Assembly (NCBI RefSeq): GCF_026626745.1 | Contig: NZ_JAPNJW010000001.1 | Location: 5,006,001 to 5,070,000 of the forward strand | DNA length: 64,000 bases | Direction of reading: 5' to 3' | Source: Nannocystis sp. RBIL2 | Lineage (GTDB): Bacteria > Myxococcota_A > Polyangia > Nannocystales > Nannocystaceae | Shown here: positions 31,390 through 39,570 of the stretch, in pieces | Layout of the letters: every line of letters begins with the position of its first letter | How positions within the stretch are numbered: position 1 is the first letter of the stretch | Translations under genes and position numbers: made by a program | Notes under the pieces: model-generated | What the model saw: the letters and a program-made list of their open reading frames with translations, nothing else | The model's database searches: none | Told to the model about the DNA's origin: nothing

Positions 31390-31524
31390 GATGGCGTCCT
31401 CACCGGCGCGGCGGTTCGCATCGGTCCGCGCTCGTGGCCTGTCCTCAAATCAGGTCTCCGCTCTTCGCGACCCGCCGCCCATTCCTACTACTTTGGGGAC
31501 CGGCCGCCGCGCGGGCATTCTCTA

Positions 31525-32295
31525 CTATGTTGGCACCACGTCGTCGCCGAGGGCCACGGCCAGGAGCGTGTCGTGCTGCTCGGGGGTCGGCTGGATGGGC
31601 GGGAGGGTGCGGTACAGCTCGGCGATGTCGCGGTGCTCGGGCTCGTCGTTGTAGGCGGCGGCCGGCACGTCGGCGGTGTGCGGCGGGAGCCTCACGAAAT
31701 CTGTCTCGAGGGCCAGGTTGAGGCGGCCCTCGCAATAGCAGGGGTTGTGGCGGTCGATGTGGCCGCAGCGGGGCGCCAGGTAGTCTTCCAGGCGGCGGCG
31801 GGCGCGGGTGAGGCGGACGCGGAAGGCGCTCTCCTTGATGCCGAGCAGCTCGGCCGCCGCCCCGGGCGGGAAGCCGAACAGGTCGGTGACCACGAACGAC
31901 ACGCGCACGCCGGGCGGCAGGGCGCCGAGCACCGACGCCAGGCAGGTGCGCTTGAGCTCCCACAGCAGCACCGGCAGGCGGCTCAGGTCGCCCTCGATCG
32001 GCGGCTTCTCGGCGTCGATCGGTTGGGTCTCCTCGCTGCGCAGCAAGTTGTCGAGGATGACGAAGCTGTGGTCGGCCTTGCGCCCGAGCGCCTCCTCGAT
32101 CCCGCGGGCCAGCTTGCCGAGCAGGAAATCGTTGGGGCGCTCGGCGGCCAGCAGCGCGTCGCGGTCGAGCCCGCGAAGCGACTCGCGGACGTGGACGAAT
32201 GCCTCGTCACGCGCGCCGCACATCACGTACGCAAATGCGTAGAGGCGCGGGATCGCGGCGCGCACCAGGGTCGCGAGCTCAGTCGGGTTGGACAT
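31525..32295 (-). CDS. Sigma-70-family protein with region 4 and a Cys-containing tail
   Basis: A 256-residue protein. Region 4 is clear at ~120-180 (LGALPPGVRVSFVVTDLFGF, then the helix-turn-helix GAAAELLGIKESAFRVRLTRAR). It is followed by a CGHIDRHNPCYCEGRL segment that could bind a metal and is common in a group of deltaproteobacterial/myxobacterial ECF sigma factors. Region 2 is only weakly recognisable at the N-terminus (LYAFAYVMCGARDEAFVHVR). The start at 32295 follows a short gap from the glutathione synthetase stop at 32351, same strand, so the two may be co-transcribed. It converges with the ECF sigma gene at 30596. Confidence 0.82.
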   Translation of the reverse strand: MSNPTELATLVRAAIPRLYAFAYVMCGARDEAFVHVRESLRGLDRDALLAAERPNDFLLGKLARGIEEALGRKADHSFVILDNLLRSEETQPIDAEKPPIEGDLSRLPVLLWELKRTCLASVLGALPPGVRVSFVVTDLFGFPPGAAAELLGIKESAFRVRLTRARRRLEDYLAPRCGHIDRHNPCYCEGRLNLALETDFVRLPPHTADVPAAAYNDEPEHRDIAELYRTLPPIQPTPEQHDTLLAVALGDDVVPT

Positions 32296-32350
32296 CGGGG
32301 GGGCGAGTTCAATCTAGCATCATTCGCGCGGCTTGGGTCGCGCGGCGGTG

Positions 32351-33325
32351 CTAGCGCAGCCGCGGCTCGAGGGCGGCCCAGAACCTCGCCTGCATGGTCT
32401 CGTCGCCGGTGAGGCCGCCGAGGCGATTGATCTCCTGCATGCCGGTCGGGCTGGTCACATTGATCTCGGTGAGGAACTCGCCAAGCACGTCGACGCCGAC
32501 GAAGAACTGGCCCCGTTCGCGCAGGAAAGGCCCCAGGGCGGCGCAGATCTCCCGGTCGCGGGCGCTGAGCTGCGTCAGCGCCGGGCTGCCGCCAGCATGG
32601 AAATTGTTGCGCAGCTCGCCTTCCGCCGGGACCCGCATCACCGCCCCGATCGGCTCGCCGTCCACCAACAAGATACGTTTGTCGCCGAGCTTGGCGGCGG
32701 GCACGAACTCTTGCGCGATCGTCCAGGTGCGGCCGTCGCGGGTCGCCAGCTCGAACAACGTGCTGAGGTTCGGGTCGCCGTCGCGGGCGATCAGCACCTC
32801 GCGTCCGCCGAATCCGAACACCGGCTTCAGAATCATCTGCCCGCCGAGTTCGGCGAGGGCGTCGCGCAGGTCACCGATGTTGCGCAGCAAGAACGTGCGC
32901 GGGATGAACTCCGGGAAGTCGAGGATCGCCAGCTTCTCGCTCAGGTCGCGCAGCCCCTGCGGCTGATTGATCACCAGCGTGTGGCTCACCGCCCGGTCCA
33001 GGCACCAGGTCGCGGTCACGAAGTCGGGGTCGACCGGCGGGTCCTTGCGCATCACCACCACGCGAAAGCTGGCCAGCGCACGCACCTGCGGGTCGCCGGC
33101 CGGGGCGAGCGGCGCGCCGGGCTCGTGGAGCCCCAGCGGCACGGCGCGCGCGACGGCCTCGGCGCCGCGGAGGAGCAGCCCGGGCAGCTCGACCGACCAC
33201 GGCTGATAACCACGCCGCAGGGCCTCGGCGATCATGAGGTAGGAGCTGTCCTTCTTCGGGTGGATCGTCTCGAGCGGGTCGAGGACGAACAGCACGTCCC
33301 CCCGGGCATGCTTGGCGGTCGGCAT
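32351..33325 (-). CDS. gshB: Glutathione synthetase
   Basis: A 324-residue ATP-grasp enzyme joining gamma-glutamylcysteine and glycine. N-terminal PLETIHPKKDSSYLMIAEA and VVMRKDPPVD match bacterial GshB. The ATP-grasp part has ILKPVFGFGGREV (Lys/Gly loop) and the end has EFLTEINVTSPTGMQEINR, where Glu/Asn ligate Mg. Length is as expected (~315). No gshA is visible nearby. The only gene close by on the same strand is the sigma-70-family gene, beginning 56 bases after its stop, which may be co-transcribed. Confidence 0.94.
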   Translation of the reverse strand: MPTAKHARGDVLFVLDPLETIHPKKDSSYLMIAEALRRGYQPWSVELPGLLLRGAEAVARAVPLGLHEPGAPLAPAGDPQVRALASFRVVVMRKDPPVDPDFVTATWCLDRAVSHTLVINQPQGLRDLSEKLAILDFPEFIPRTFLLRNIGDLRDALAELGGQMILKPVFGFGGREVLIARDGDPNLSTLFELATRDGRTWTIAQEFVPAAKLGDKRILLVDGEPIGAVMRVPAEGELRNNFHAGGSPALTQLSARDREICAALGPFLRERGQFFVGVDVLGEFLTEINVTSPTGMQEINRLGGLTGDETMQARFWAALEPRLR

Positions 33326-33411
33326 GGCGCCAGGATACCCGCTCTGGGGGCGGTCCCGCGCCCGCAGGAAATTTGGAGGTCTTTATCCTACATGCACATA
33401 CTTGTGGACCC

Positions 33412-33921
33412 ATGGCCGCCGCCGCCCGAAAACCCCGCGCCGCATCCGCGCCCAAGGCGCAATTGCCCGAACCGGGCTGGGTGAAGGTCCAGAAGGTCCA
33501 GCTCATCCGGCGAGAGATCCGCGAAGTGCTGGCGCCCAGCGCCCTCGAGCTGCTGTTCAAGTACGGCGAGCTGGTGATCGAGGCCGGGCCGGAGCTGGGT
33601 CGCGGGCGACGCGCGCCGGGCCAGCGGTTCTACGCGACGGTGATGGTGACCGTGGATCTCCGGCGCTGCGCGGCCCACTTCTGCGAGCCGGCCGACGTGG
33701 CGACCGCGGACAAGCTGGCGGAGCTGATGCTGGGGAGCGTGCGCGTGCGGCAGAAGCTCGTGGCGCTGGCGCGACAGGAGCTGGCGCGACTGGCGGGTGT
33801 GCCGGCCGCGCAGCTGCACGTGGAGATCGATCATCACGTGCGCAGCGAGGGCACCCGAGTCTTCATCGACGGCGATGCCATGGTATCGCTGGAGGCGGCA
33901 CGCGAGGCGAGCAAGCGATGA
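33412..33921 (+). CDS. Conserved small protein upstream of the MerR-TPR regulator
   Basis: A 169-residue protein with a basic Ala/Lys N-terminus and a helical body (QLIRREIREVLAPSALELLF) containing two Cys. It has no signal peptide, membrane helix or recognised domain. ATG 33412 is used; a TTG at 33373 sits in a GGAGG stretch and would add 13 residues. The stop overlaps the next start by four bases (ATGA at 33918-33921), so it is translationally coupled to the MerR-TPR regulator and likely works with it. Function is unknown. Confidence 0.75.
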   Translation: MAAAARKPRAASAPKAQLPEPGWVKVQKVQLIRREIREVLAPSALELLFKYGELVIEAGPELGRGRRAPGQRFYATVMVTVDLRRCAAHFCEPADVATADKLAELMLGSVRVRQKLVALARQELARLAGVPAAQLHVEIDHHVRSEGTRVFIDGDAMVSLEAAREASKR

Positions 33922-34913
33922 GCGAGACGACCGAGACCACCATCGCAACGTCGGACCCGTCGGCGCAGTCGGCCTACGCGGTGCGCGACGTGTCGCGCCT
34001 GTTCGAGCTGCCCGAGAGCCGCCTGCGCTACTGGGCCCAGACCGGCTTCATCAGCCCGTCGATCCGGGTCCGCGGGCGCACCTTCTACAGCTTCCGCGAC
34101 CTCATCGCCATCAAGGTCGCCCGCGAGCTGCTCGGCGCCGGGATGCCGCTGCAACGCGTGCGCCGCAGCCTCGACTCGCTGCGCGTCAAGCTGCCCGAGG
34201 TCGACCAACCGCTGGCCCGCCTGCGCGTCCGCTGCGAGCACGAGCGCGTGGTCGTCGAAGACCAGACCCACAGCTTCGAAGCCGCGACCGGCCAGGTGCT
34301 GCTCGACCTCAACGTGCAGACGCTGCACCAAGAGGTCGCGCAGGTGCTGGCGATGCCGCGCTTCCAGGGCCCGGCGCCCGACCGCAGCGCCTACGAGTGG
34401 TTCCTGTACGCCTGCGAGCGCGAGGCCGCGTGGTCGGGCGACGACCCCGACGACCCGGCGTTCACCGAGGCCCGCGAGGCCTACGACCGCGCCCTCGACC
34501 TCGACCCCGAGTTCGCCGCGGCCTACACCAACCTCGGCGCGCTGCTGGCCGCCGTCGGCGACCTCGACGGCGCCCGCGACCACTTCGACCAGGCGCTGCG
34601 CTGCGACCCCGGTCAGCACGAGGCCCAGGCCAACCTCGCGGCCCTGGCCCTTCGGACAGGTGACCCGGAGACCGCGATCGCCGGCTACCGCCAGCTGCTG
34701 CGCGCCGTGCCCGACTCGCTCGAGGCCCACTACGGCCTCGCCCGCGCGCTGCTGGCCGTCGGCGGCAAGGGCCAGGCGCTGGCCCACCTCGAGCGCTTCA
34801 TCGCCGGCGTCGACGGCCTCGCCGCGGCCCAGCAAGGCGGCTCCCTGCGCGAGCGCCGGCAACACGCGACCCGCGTCGTCGCCGCCCTCCGCCGCGAGCT
34901 CGGCTCCGGCTGA
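33918..34913 (+). CDS. MerR-type HTH regulator fused to TPR repeats
   Basis: A 331-residue regulator. The N-terminal MerR winged helix (~18-90) reads YAVRDVSRLFELPESRLRYW then SFRDLIAIKVARELL. Instead of a ligand or metal domain it carries TPR units from ~150 (EAREAYDRALDLDPEFAAAY, then LGALLAAVGDLDGARDHFDQ, then the next repeat), so its activity is probably controlled by a protein partner. It is the middle gene of a three-gene operon: four-base overlap upstream, and 16 bases before the GH3-like gene. One dispersed palindrome (34643-34660) encodes part of a TPR loop. Confidence 0.93.
   Translation: MSETTETTIATSDPSAQSAYAVRDVSRLFELPESRLRYWAQTGFISPSIRVRGRTFYSFRDLIAIKVARELLGAGMPLQRVRRSLDSLRVKLPEVDQPLARLRVRCEHERVVVEDQTHSFEAATGQVLLDLNVQTLHQEVAQVLAMPRFQGPAPDRSAYEWFLYACEREAAWSGDDPDDPAFTEAREAYDRALDLDPEFAAAYTNLGALLAAVGDLDGARDHFDQALRCDPGQHEAQANLAALALRTGDPETAIAGYRQLLRAVPDSLEAHYGLARALLAVGGKGQALAHLERFIAGVDGLAAAQQGGSLRERRQHATRVVAALRRELGSG
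34643..34660. repeat. Dispersed palindrome inside MerR-TPR gene
   Basis: CCTGGCC-CTTC-GGACAGG, 7-bp arms with one mismatch, in frame between two TPR units. Resembles the copy at 56533-56550. Confidence 0.55.
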
Positions 34914-34929
34914 GAAGGACGCCCCGCGC

Positions 34930-36330
34930 ATGTCCGACCCGAGGCCGCTGCGCGCACCCGGACGCGACCGCTGCCTCGAGCGCCTCGTCGACCAGCTCGG
35001 CGCCGGCGAGCTCGGTCGCACCTTCGGCCTGCGCCGGATCGCCGGCCTGCCCGACCTGCGCGCCCAGGTCCCCCTGCTCGACGCCCGCGCCCACGCGGCC
35101 CGCGTCGACCCGCTGCTCGACCTCGACGGCCCGGCCGACGCCGGCGCCGCGGCCGAGCGCGCCGAGGTGGTGATGGTCTGGAGGACATGGCTCTCGGAGC
35201 ATGTCCGATCGGGCATGTCCGAAGAGTCCGGCCTGCGCGCCGGCCTGATGCAGGCCCGCCGCGCCGACCCTGCCGTCGACGCGATCGCCGAGGACGACCT
35301 CGCCGCGCTCGGGGCCGAGGTGCTGCGCCTGCACACGCTCGACGACCCGACCCACGCGCTCGAGCGCCTGGCCGCGTTCGAACCTGGCCTTTTGCTCAGC
35401 CCGAGCGCGGCCGCGTTCGCCTGCCTCGAGGAGCAGGTCCGCGGGCCGCTCGAGCGCCGCCTGCCCCGCCTGCAGCTGCTGCTGGCCAGCTTCGACGTGC
35501 GCCTGCGCCTGCGCGCGCGCGCCGAGCTGCACTCGGGCGGGTGGATCGACCCGCGCGCCGGGCGGCTCGGCCTGCCGTCGCTGCGCCCGCCGGCCCGCGG
35601 CTTCACCCTCGCGCTCGCCAGCGCGATCGTCGAGCTGCTGCCGCCAGGCGACGACCGCCGCGGCTCCGACGAGGCGGCCGCGCTGTGGCCCGAGCACGCG
35701 ATCGTCGGCGAGCGCTACGAGCTGGTGGTGTCCTCGGGGACAGGTTGCCTGCGCCTGCGCACCGGCGAGTTCGTGCGCGTGGTCGGCTTCGACCCCCCGA
35801 CCGCGCTGGTCCCGTTCCCCCGCCCCCGCGTGGTCCGCCTGCCCGCGCCCGACCCCGCGGTGCCGCTCGCCGGCCTGTCGCTGCCGGGCGCCGAGCTGGC
35901 CGCGAGCGTGCGCGCGGCGTTCCGCCCGGAGGACCCGGCCCTGGTCGCGGCGACGGTCGGCCCCGACCCTCAAAGCGTGGCCGACGCGCCGTCGCCCGCG
36001 GACTCGCGCCCGAACCACTTCGTCGACACGGAGCTCGGCTCGGCCGATGTGTCGGGGATCCGCCAACCCCTGCGCGCGACCGGCTTGCACGTGCAGGTCG
36101 AGGTCCAGGGCGTGGCGCGAGCCGACTTCCGCGCCCGCCTCGGCCGCTCGATCGACGACGACCTGATCCGCCGCAGCCCGGCCTACGCCCACCTCCGCGC
36201 GCAACGCCTGCTACGCCCGCCGCGGATCGAGCTGGTCCCGCCCGGCGCATTTAAAGAAGCATGGGACCGCGCGGCCCGCCGCCTCGATCACAAGGTGGCC
36301 GGGCCGGTGGTGCGCGTGCTCGCCAGTTGA
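34930..36330 (+). CDS. GH3-like (auxin-responsive promoter family) protein
   Basis: A 466-residue protein. The C-terminal half matches the GH3 family of adenylate-forming acyl-amido synthetases: a GERYELVVSSGTGCLRLRTG stretch continuing into EFVRVVGF (equivalent to the ...TTyaGLYRYrvGDvlrVtGF block), NHFVDTELG, and a tail with RSPAYAHLRAQRLLRPPRIE and PPGAFKEAWD. GH3 proteins conjugate amino acids to acyl acids in plants; bacterial members are of unknown role. It is shorter than the usual ~550-600 residues, and the N-terminal ATP-binding motif is not obvious. Two abutting palindromes (35183-35217) fall in frame at residues ~84-96 and look like inserted peptide. Last gene of the MerR-TPR operon. 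Confidence 0.72.
   Translation: MSDPRPLRAPGRDRCLERLVDQLGAGELGRTFGLRRIAGLPDLRAQVPLLDARAHAARVDPLLDLDGPADAGAAAERAEVVMVWRTWLSEHVRSGMSEESGLRAGLMQARRADPAVDAIAEDDLAALGAEVLRLHTLDDPTHALERLAAFEPGLLLSPSAAAFACLEEQVRGPLERRLPRLQLLLASFDVRLRLRARAELHSGGWIDPRAGRLGLPSLRPPARGFTLALASAIVELLPPGDDRRGSDEAAALWPEHAIVGERYELVVSSGTGCLRLRTGEFVRVVGFDPPTALVPFPRPRVVRLPAPDPAVPLAGLSLPGAELAASVRAAFRPEDPALVAATVGPDPQSVADAPSPADSRPNHFVDTELGSADVSGIRQPLRATGLHVQVEVQGVARADFRARLGRSIDDDLIRRSPAYAHLRAQRLLRPPRIELVPPGAFKEAWDRAARRLDHKVAGPVVRVLAS
35183..35217. repeat. Two abutting dispersed palindromes inside the GH3-like gene
   Basis: GGACAT-G-GCTC / GAGC-ATGTCC pairing at 35183-35206 overlaps CATGTCC-GATC-GGGCATG at 35200-35217. Both are in frame. 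The encoded peptide (WRTWLSEHVRSGMSEE) is unlike the surrounding Ala/Asp/Leu-rich sequence, suggesting an inserted element. Confidence 0.7.
35729..35742. repeat. Dispersed palindrome inside the GH3-like gene, conserved region
   Basis: TGTCC-TCGG-GGACA, identical in core and loop to the copy in aceB (17525-17538). It encodes SSGTG in the most conserved GH3 block, so this copy cannot be a simple insertion. Confidence 0.6.
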
Positions 36331-36343
36331 TCTGTTTTTTAGA

Positions 36344-36363
36344 ACATGTCCGAAGCACCATGT
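36344..36363. terminator. Degenerate palindrome 3' of the GH3-like gene
   Basis: ACATG and CATGT arms around a 10-base loop, 14 bases past the stop. Directly before it is a TTTTTT run. Confidence 0.45.
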
Positions 36364-36397
36364 GACTGGTGCGCTCCGGCTCACGGCGCGCTGACGC

Positions 36398-36736
36398 TCA
36401 CGCGTCGCGCAGCTCCTCGAGGTCGCCGTACAGCCGGCCCGCGTCCGAGGCCAGCATCGGCTCGGTGCTCAGGGCCTTCAAACGGTCGAGCACGGCGAGG
36501 ACCCGCGCAACCAGGGCGGCGTCGACCGGCGGGTGCTTCCAGCGCACCTCGCCGAGCCAGTCCGAGAACAGCCCGAGGGTGCTCTGCAAATTTCGCCGGG
36601 TCTCCTCGGCCTCGAGCGCCGCGGCCATCTCCTCGAGCAAGACGACGGCGCCGGGCAGATCGCGGCACCGCTCGATGAGGTCGGCGAAGCGCCGGTGCGG
36701 CGCAGCGGTTTTTTCCGGGTTCGTCTTCGGCGGCAT
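36398..36736 (-). CDS. Small helical protein of unknown function
   Basis: A 112-residue soluble, acidic, helix-rich protein: FADLIERCRDLPGAVVLLEE, then a NLQSTLGLFSDWLGEVRW stretch, then VARVLAVLDRLKALSTEP. No signal, membrane helix or known motif. ATG 36736 (MPPKTN) is preferred because longer in-frame sequence upstream is low-complexity and runs across a palindrome. It converges with the GH3-like gene and is preceded on its own strand by the VOC lipoprotein gene, ~200 bases upstream. Existence as a real gene rests on codon-like composition and length only. Confidence 0.55.
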   Translation of the reverse strand: MPPKTNPEKTAAPHRRFADLIERCRDLPGAVVLLEEMAAALEAEETRRNLQSTLGLFSDWLGEVRWKHPPVDAALVARVLAVLDRLKALSTEPMLASDAGRLYGDLEELRDA

Positions 36737-36834
36737 GCACCGCGACGACAGCCGTTTTACTGCCGCCACGCAAGCGGGGGCGGGCCCGTGTTTTCCGCCA
36801 GGCCCGATCCGCCCGGGCATCGACGCGCCCACGG

Positions 36835-36852
36835 TATGTCCCTCAAGACATG
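36835..36852. terminator. Dispersed palindrome 3' of the VOC lipoprotein gene
   Basis: TATGTC-CCTCAA-GACATG, six pairs with one wobble, ~84 bases past the stop of the minus-strand gene at 36936. Confidence 0.5.
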
Positions 36853-36935
36853 TCCCAGTGCTCCATTCCTTAAAAGGCGACGGCGCGCCGCCTCGCTCTC
36901 GAGGTCGGCGCGCCGCGCTCACGTCCGAGGCCGGC

Positions 36936-38066
36936 TCAGGACTGCGGCTTCTGCTTGGCCATCTCGGCCTTCATGCGCTCCGCCATCTGCTCGGGGGACA
37001 CGTCCTCCTTGTGCGTGGCGATGCCCCAGGCCAGGCCGGCGGGGTCGAGGAGCATCCCGTAGCGGTCGCCCCAGAACATGTCGCCGACCGGCATCAGCGG
37101 CTTGCCGCCGGCCGACTGGGCCTTGGCGAACACCGCGTCGGCGTCGGCCACGTAGTGGTGGAGCGACACCGGCGTGCCCTTGTAGTCGGCGATCGACTTG
37201 CTGCCCATCTCGGGGAAGCCGTCGGACAGCATGATGACGCTGTCGCCGATCACGATCTCGGCGTGCATGATCTTCTTGCCGTCCTGCGCCAGCATGCGCG
37301 ACTTCTCGGTCGCGCCGAACGCGTTCTTGTAGAACTCGATCGCCGCGTTGGCGTCGGCGACCGCGAAGCTCGGCGTGACCGTGTGGTAGTCCTTCGGCAG
37401 CTTGTCGGTCGCCGGGGTGCCGGCGATCTTCTTCCAGGCCGGCGCCGCGCCCTTCTTCGGCTTCTTCTTGGTCGGCGTGAAGGCGATCTTGGCGCGCTCC
37501 GCCAGCTGCTCCGGCGTCAGGTCCTCGACGTGCGTGGCGATCTCCCAGCGGTGGCCGAACGGGTCGGTGACCTCGCCCCAGCGGTCGCCCCAGAACTGGT
37601 CCTCGGCGGGCATCGTCACCTTCGCGCCCGCGGCGGTCAGGGCGGTGATCGTGGCGTCGACGTCCGGCGAGTAGACGACCAGCGGCGCCGGCGAGCCGCC
37701 GAGCGTCAGCGGGCTCTTCATGTCGCCCGACTCCTCGTCGATCATCACGATCGAGTCGCCGATCTTGACCTCGGCGTGGATCGACTTGCCGCCCTCGCCG
37801 GGGATCGTCAGCACCTTGGTGGCGCCGAGGTTCTTGGTGTAGAAATCGACCGCCTCGTCGACGCCCTTGACGACGATCTGCGGGGTGATGGCAAAGAAGC
37901 CCTCGGGGATCGGCTTGACCTCGGGCTTGGGCGGCTCGGGTGCCGGCGCGGGCGGGGCCGAGGCCGTCGACTCCGGCGTCGCGGTGTCGGTCTTCGCAGA
38001 GTTGCTGCACGCGAGCGGCAGGAGCGTCAGCGCGATGAACAGGACTGAGGGGTGGGTCTTGGTCAT
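36936..38066 (-). CDS. Lipoprotein with two VOC (glyoxalase/PhnB-like) domains
   Basis: A 376-residue exported protein. ATG 38066 starts a signal ending in LPLAC (Cys20), followed by a Pro/Glu-rich linker. Two homologous VOC domains follow: ~55-180 (VVKGVDEAVDFYTKNLGATK ... FWGDRWGEVTDPFGHRWEIA) and ~215-355 (VADANAAIEFYKNAFGATEK ... FWGDRYGMLLDPAGLAWGIA). This PhnB-like style has the conserved F-W-G-D-R-x-G and D-P-x-G-x-x-W blocks. Most VOC proteins are cytoplasmic, so a lipid-anchored double-VOC protein is unusual; the ligand or reaction is unknown. Each domain is followed by a similar E-D-[VL]-[ST]-P-E-Q tail, showing internal duplication. Confidence 0.88.
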   Translation of the reverse strand: MTKTHPSVLFIALTLLPLACSNSAKTDTATPESTASAPPAPAPEPPKPEVKPIPEGFFAITPQIVVKGVDEAVDFYTKNLGATKVLTIPGEGGKSIHAEVKIGDSIVMIDEESGDMKSPLTLGGSPAPLVVYSPDVDATITALTAAGAKVTMPAEDQFWGDRWGEVTDPFGHRWEIATHVEDLTPEQLAERAKIAFTPTKKKPKKGAAPAWKKIAGTPATDKLPKDYHTVTPSFAVADANAAIEFYKNAFGATEKSRMLAQDGKKIMHAEIVIGDSVIMLSDGFPEMGSKSIADYKGTPVSLHHYVADADAVFAKAQSAGGKPLMPVGDMFWGDRYGMLLDPAGLAWGIATHKEDVSPEQMAERMKAEMAKQKPQS

Positions 38067-38682
38067 GGGGTGCGCAACCTTGCAAAGCAGGGCGAAAATG
38101 TCCAGCGGCCTGATCCGTGTTCCGTACGCTGCACCCGCAATTCCAGCGAAACCCCAGCGACTGGGGGCAGGATTTCCCACTTGCATTCGGGCGAATGGTA
38201 AGAGTGGCTGGATCCAAACTCTCACGTTTGCCGGTAGTCCGCGGGGGACATCGCGGTATCTACAAGAACCTGTTCCATCCGCCATGTCGCCTTTCACCTG
38301 TCCCTGGGGACATGCCGGCATGCTCGACGAAACGGCCGAGCGATCGCCGGCGCCTGGCGACGTCGACAGGCGCCCGGGCGTGGGCACAGCTCGCTGATGG
38401 TCGACTCGCGCGCCCTCGTGGAGACGCCGACATCGCCGAGGTCACTTTGATCGATCTGCGCGGGCATGACCGCCGGGGCGCGGCTGCAACGCCTCGACCC
38501 ACGAGAGCAGGACGGGCATGTCCGGTGCCGTTAGCGACTTCGTGCCGTCGAAAGCCGCGGCCTAAAGTAAAAGACCGCGGCGACGCTGCATCGAAGCAGC
38601 GTCGGCCGCGGCTCGCGAACGGGCCGTCGCCGCGCCTTTACGTGCCACACGGACTGGAGCGGCGTCCCAGCAGGCTCGCGGG
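38067..38682. other. Intergenic region without a supported gene
   Basis: 616 bases. It holds the upstream region of the VOC lipoprotein gene, one clear dispersed palindrome (38297-38314) and GC-driven open frames without recognisable features. Confidence 0.5.
38297..38314. repeat. Dispersed palindrome, intergenic
   Basis: CCTGTCC-CTGG-GGACATG, 7-bp arms with one mismatch. It lies downstream (~370 bases) of the Cys-rich gene at 38683. Confidence 0.65.
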
Positions 38683-39012
38683 TCACAGCCCCTTCGGTGA
38701 GCCGCGAAGGAGCGCATGCACGCGCTCCTCCGGCGACGGCCCCCTGGGCGGCGGTGCGTCGACGAGGGTCGAGTTTTGCCGCGCCAACTCTGCCGCGACC
38801 TCTTCCGGCGTGGGCTCCTTCCCACCGAAGGGTTGCAGGCAGTACGCGCGCATGTCGCTGTTGCCCCGGCCGTCGTGGGTCGTGTACCCGGTCAGCAAAC
38901 ACAGCGCGTCCGCGCCCTCGCAGTCGCGCCGAGAGCTGCACTCGACCTGACTGTCGCGCACGCAATGGTTCAGCACGCACAGCTCCGACTTTGGACACTC
39001 GGAGTCGCTCAT
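38683..39012 (-). CDS. Short Cys-rich protein, possibly a truncated lipoprotein
   Basis: A 109-residue protein beginning SDSECPKSELCVLNHC, with eight Cys in its first ~60 residues followed by a Pro/Glu-rich tail. The D-x-E-C-P...C...C layout is common near the N-terminus of secreted myxobacterial proteins, where it normally follows a signal peptide and linker. Here no signal is present: the in-frame upstream codons read CLPC and then reach a stop within ~16 codons. It may be a remnant whose export signal was lost by frameshift, or the true start may lie elsewhere. Confidence 0.45.
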   Translation of the reverse strand: MSDSECPKSELCVLNHCVRDSQVECSSRRDCEGADALCLLTGYTTHDGRGNSDMRAYCLQPFGGKEPTPEEVAAELARQNSTLVDAPPPRGPSPEERVHALLRGSPKGL

Positions 39013-39570
39013 GCACGGCAGGCACGGCCATGCTCGTGGTCGCGCTCCGCCGACTTGTTACCCATCGATCCGCGCGAGTACTCGTGGAATTGCGATCCAT
39101 ACAAATTTGCACCTCGTCGCGCTGCCGACCGCGACCGCCGACGGGCTTGGAGTGGGCGATATACGGCGCCGGCGGGCGAATAGCACGTATGTCGCGCTTC
39201 GGACCCGGTGAAGCGCGCACGGCCGCATTCTCCGGCGCGTCACTCCGGACAAGCCCGAGGGCGCGACCCGGGCCTCACGCGAACTTTCGCAATGAGTATG
39301 CAGACCGCTCCTCCCTACGCGGCCCGCATTCCCGCGCTTCCCGGACGAACCACATCTATTCTGGAAATCAACGACAATCCGGCGGAGCACGCCCTGAACT
39401 CAGGGCGAACGACTCGGGGCTCTACAGCGTCTCGGCACACGCGGCGGAGACGTCATGTCATTACATGTCTCATTGAACATGTTTTACGCACTACCCTCAA
39501 GAGTCGCGTGCGCGAACGCGCGCCGCGCATTTTTCGCTTGCGCGGCGCCGCCCTGCTAAAGTCGGGCGTG
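39013..39570. other. Intergenic region upstream of the adenylate cyclase
   Basis: 558 bases with no convincing gene. Composition is more AT-rich than average from ~39280 to 39480, as expected for promoter DNA. It contains the overlapping dyads at 39454-39482. Confidence 0.5.
39463..39482. repeat. Dispersed palindrome upstream of the adenylate cyclase, followed by T-run
   Basis: ACATGT arms around an 8-base loop, with four T at the end (39482-39485), overlapped by CATGT/ACATG at 39454-39467. Unlike most intergenic copies this one lies 5' of a gene. Confidence 0.5.

Larger units (their letters stand above)
31223..31524. other. Convergent intergenic region carrying palindromes
   Basis: 302 bases between two converging sigma-factor genes. 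It contains two clear dispersed palindromes (31281-31298 and 31370-31389) and a degenerate one near 31438. No gene is supported. Confidence 0.6.
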
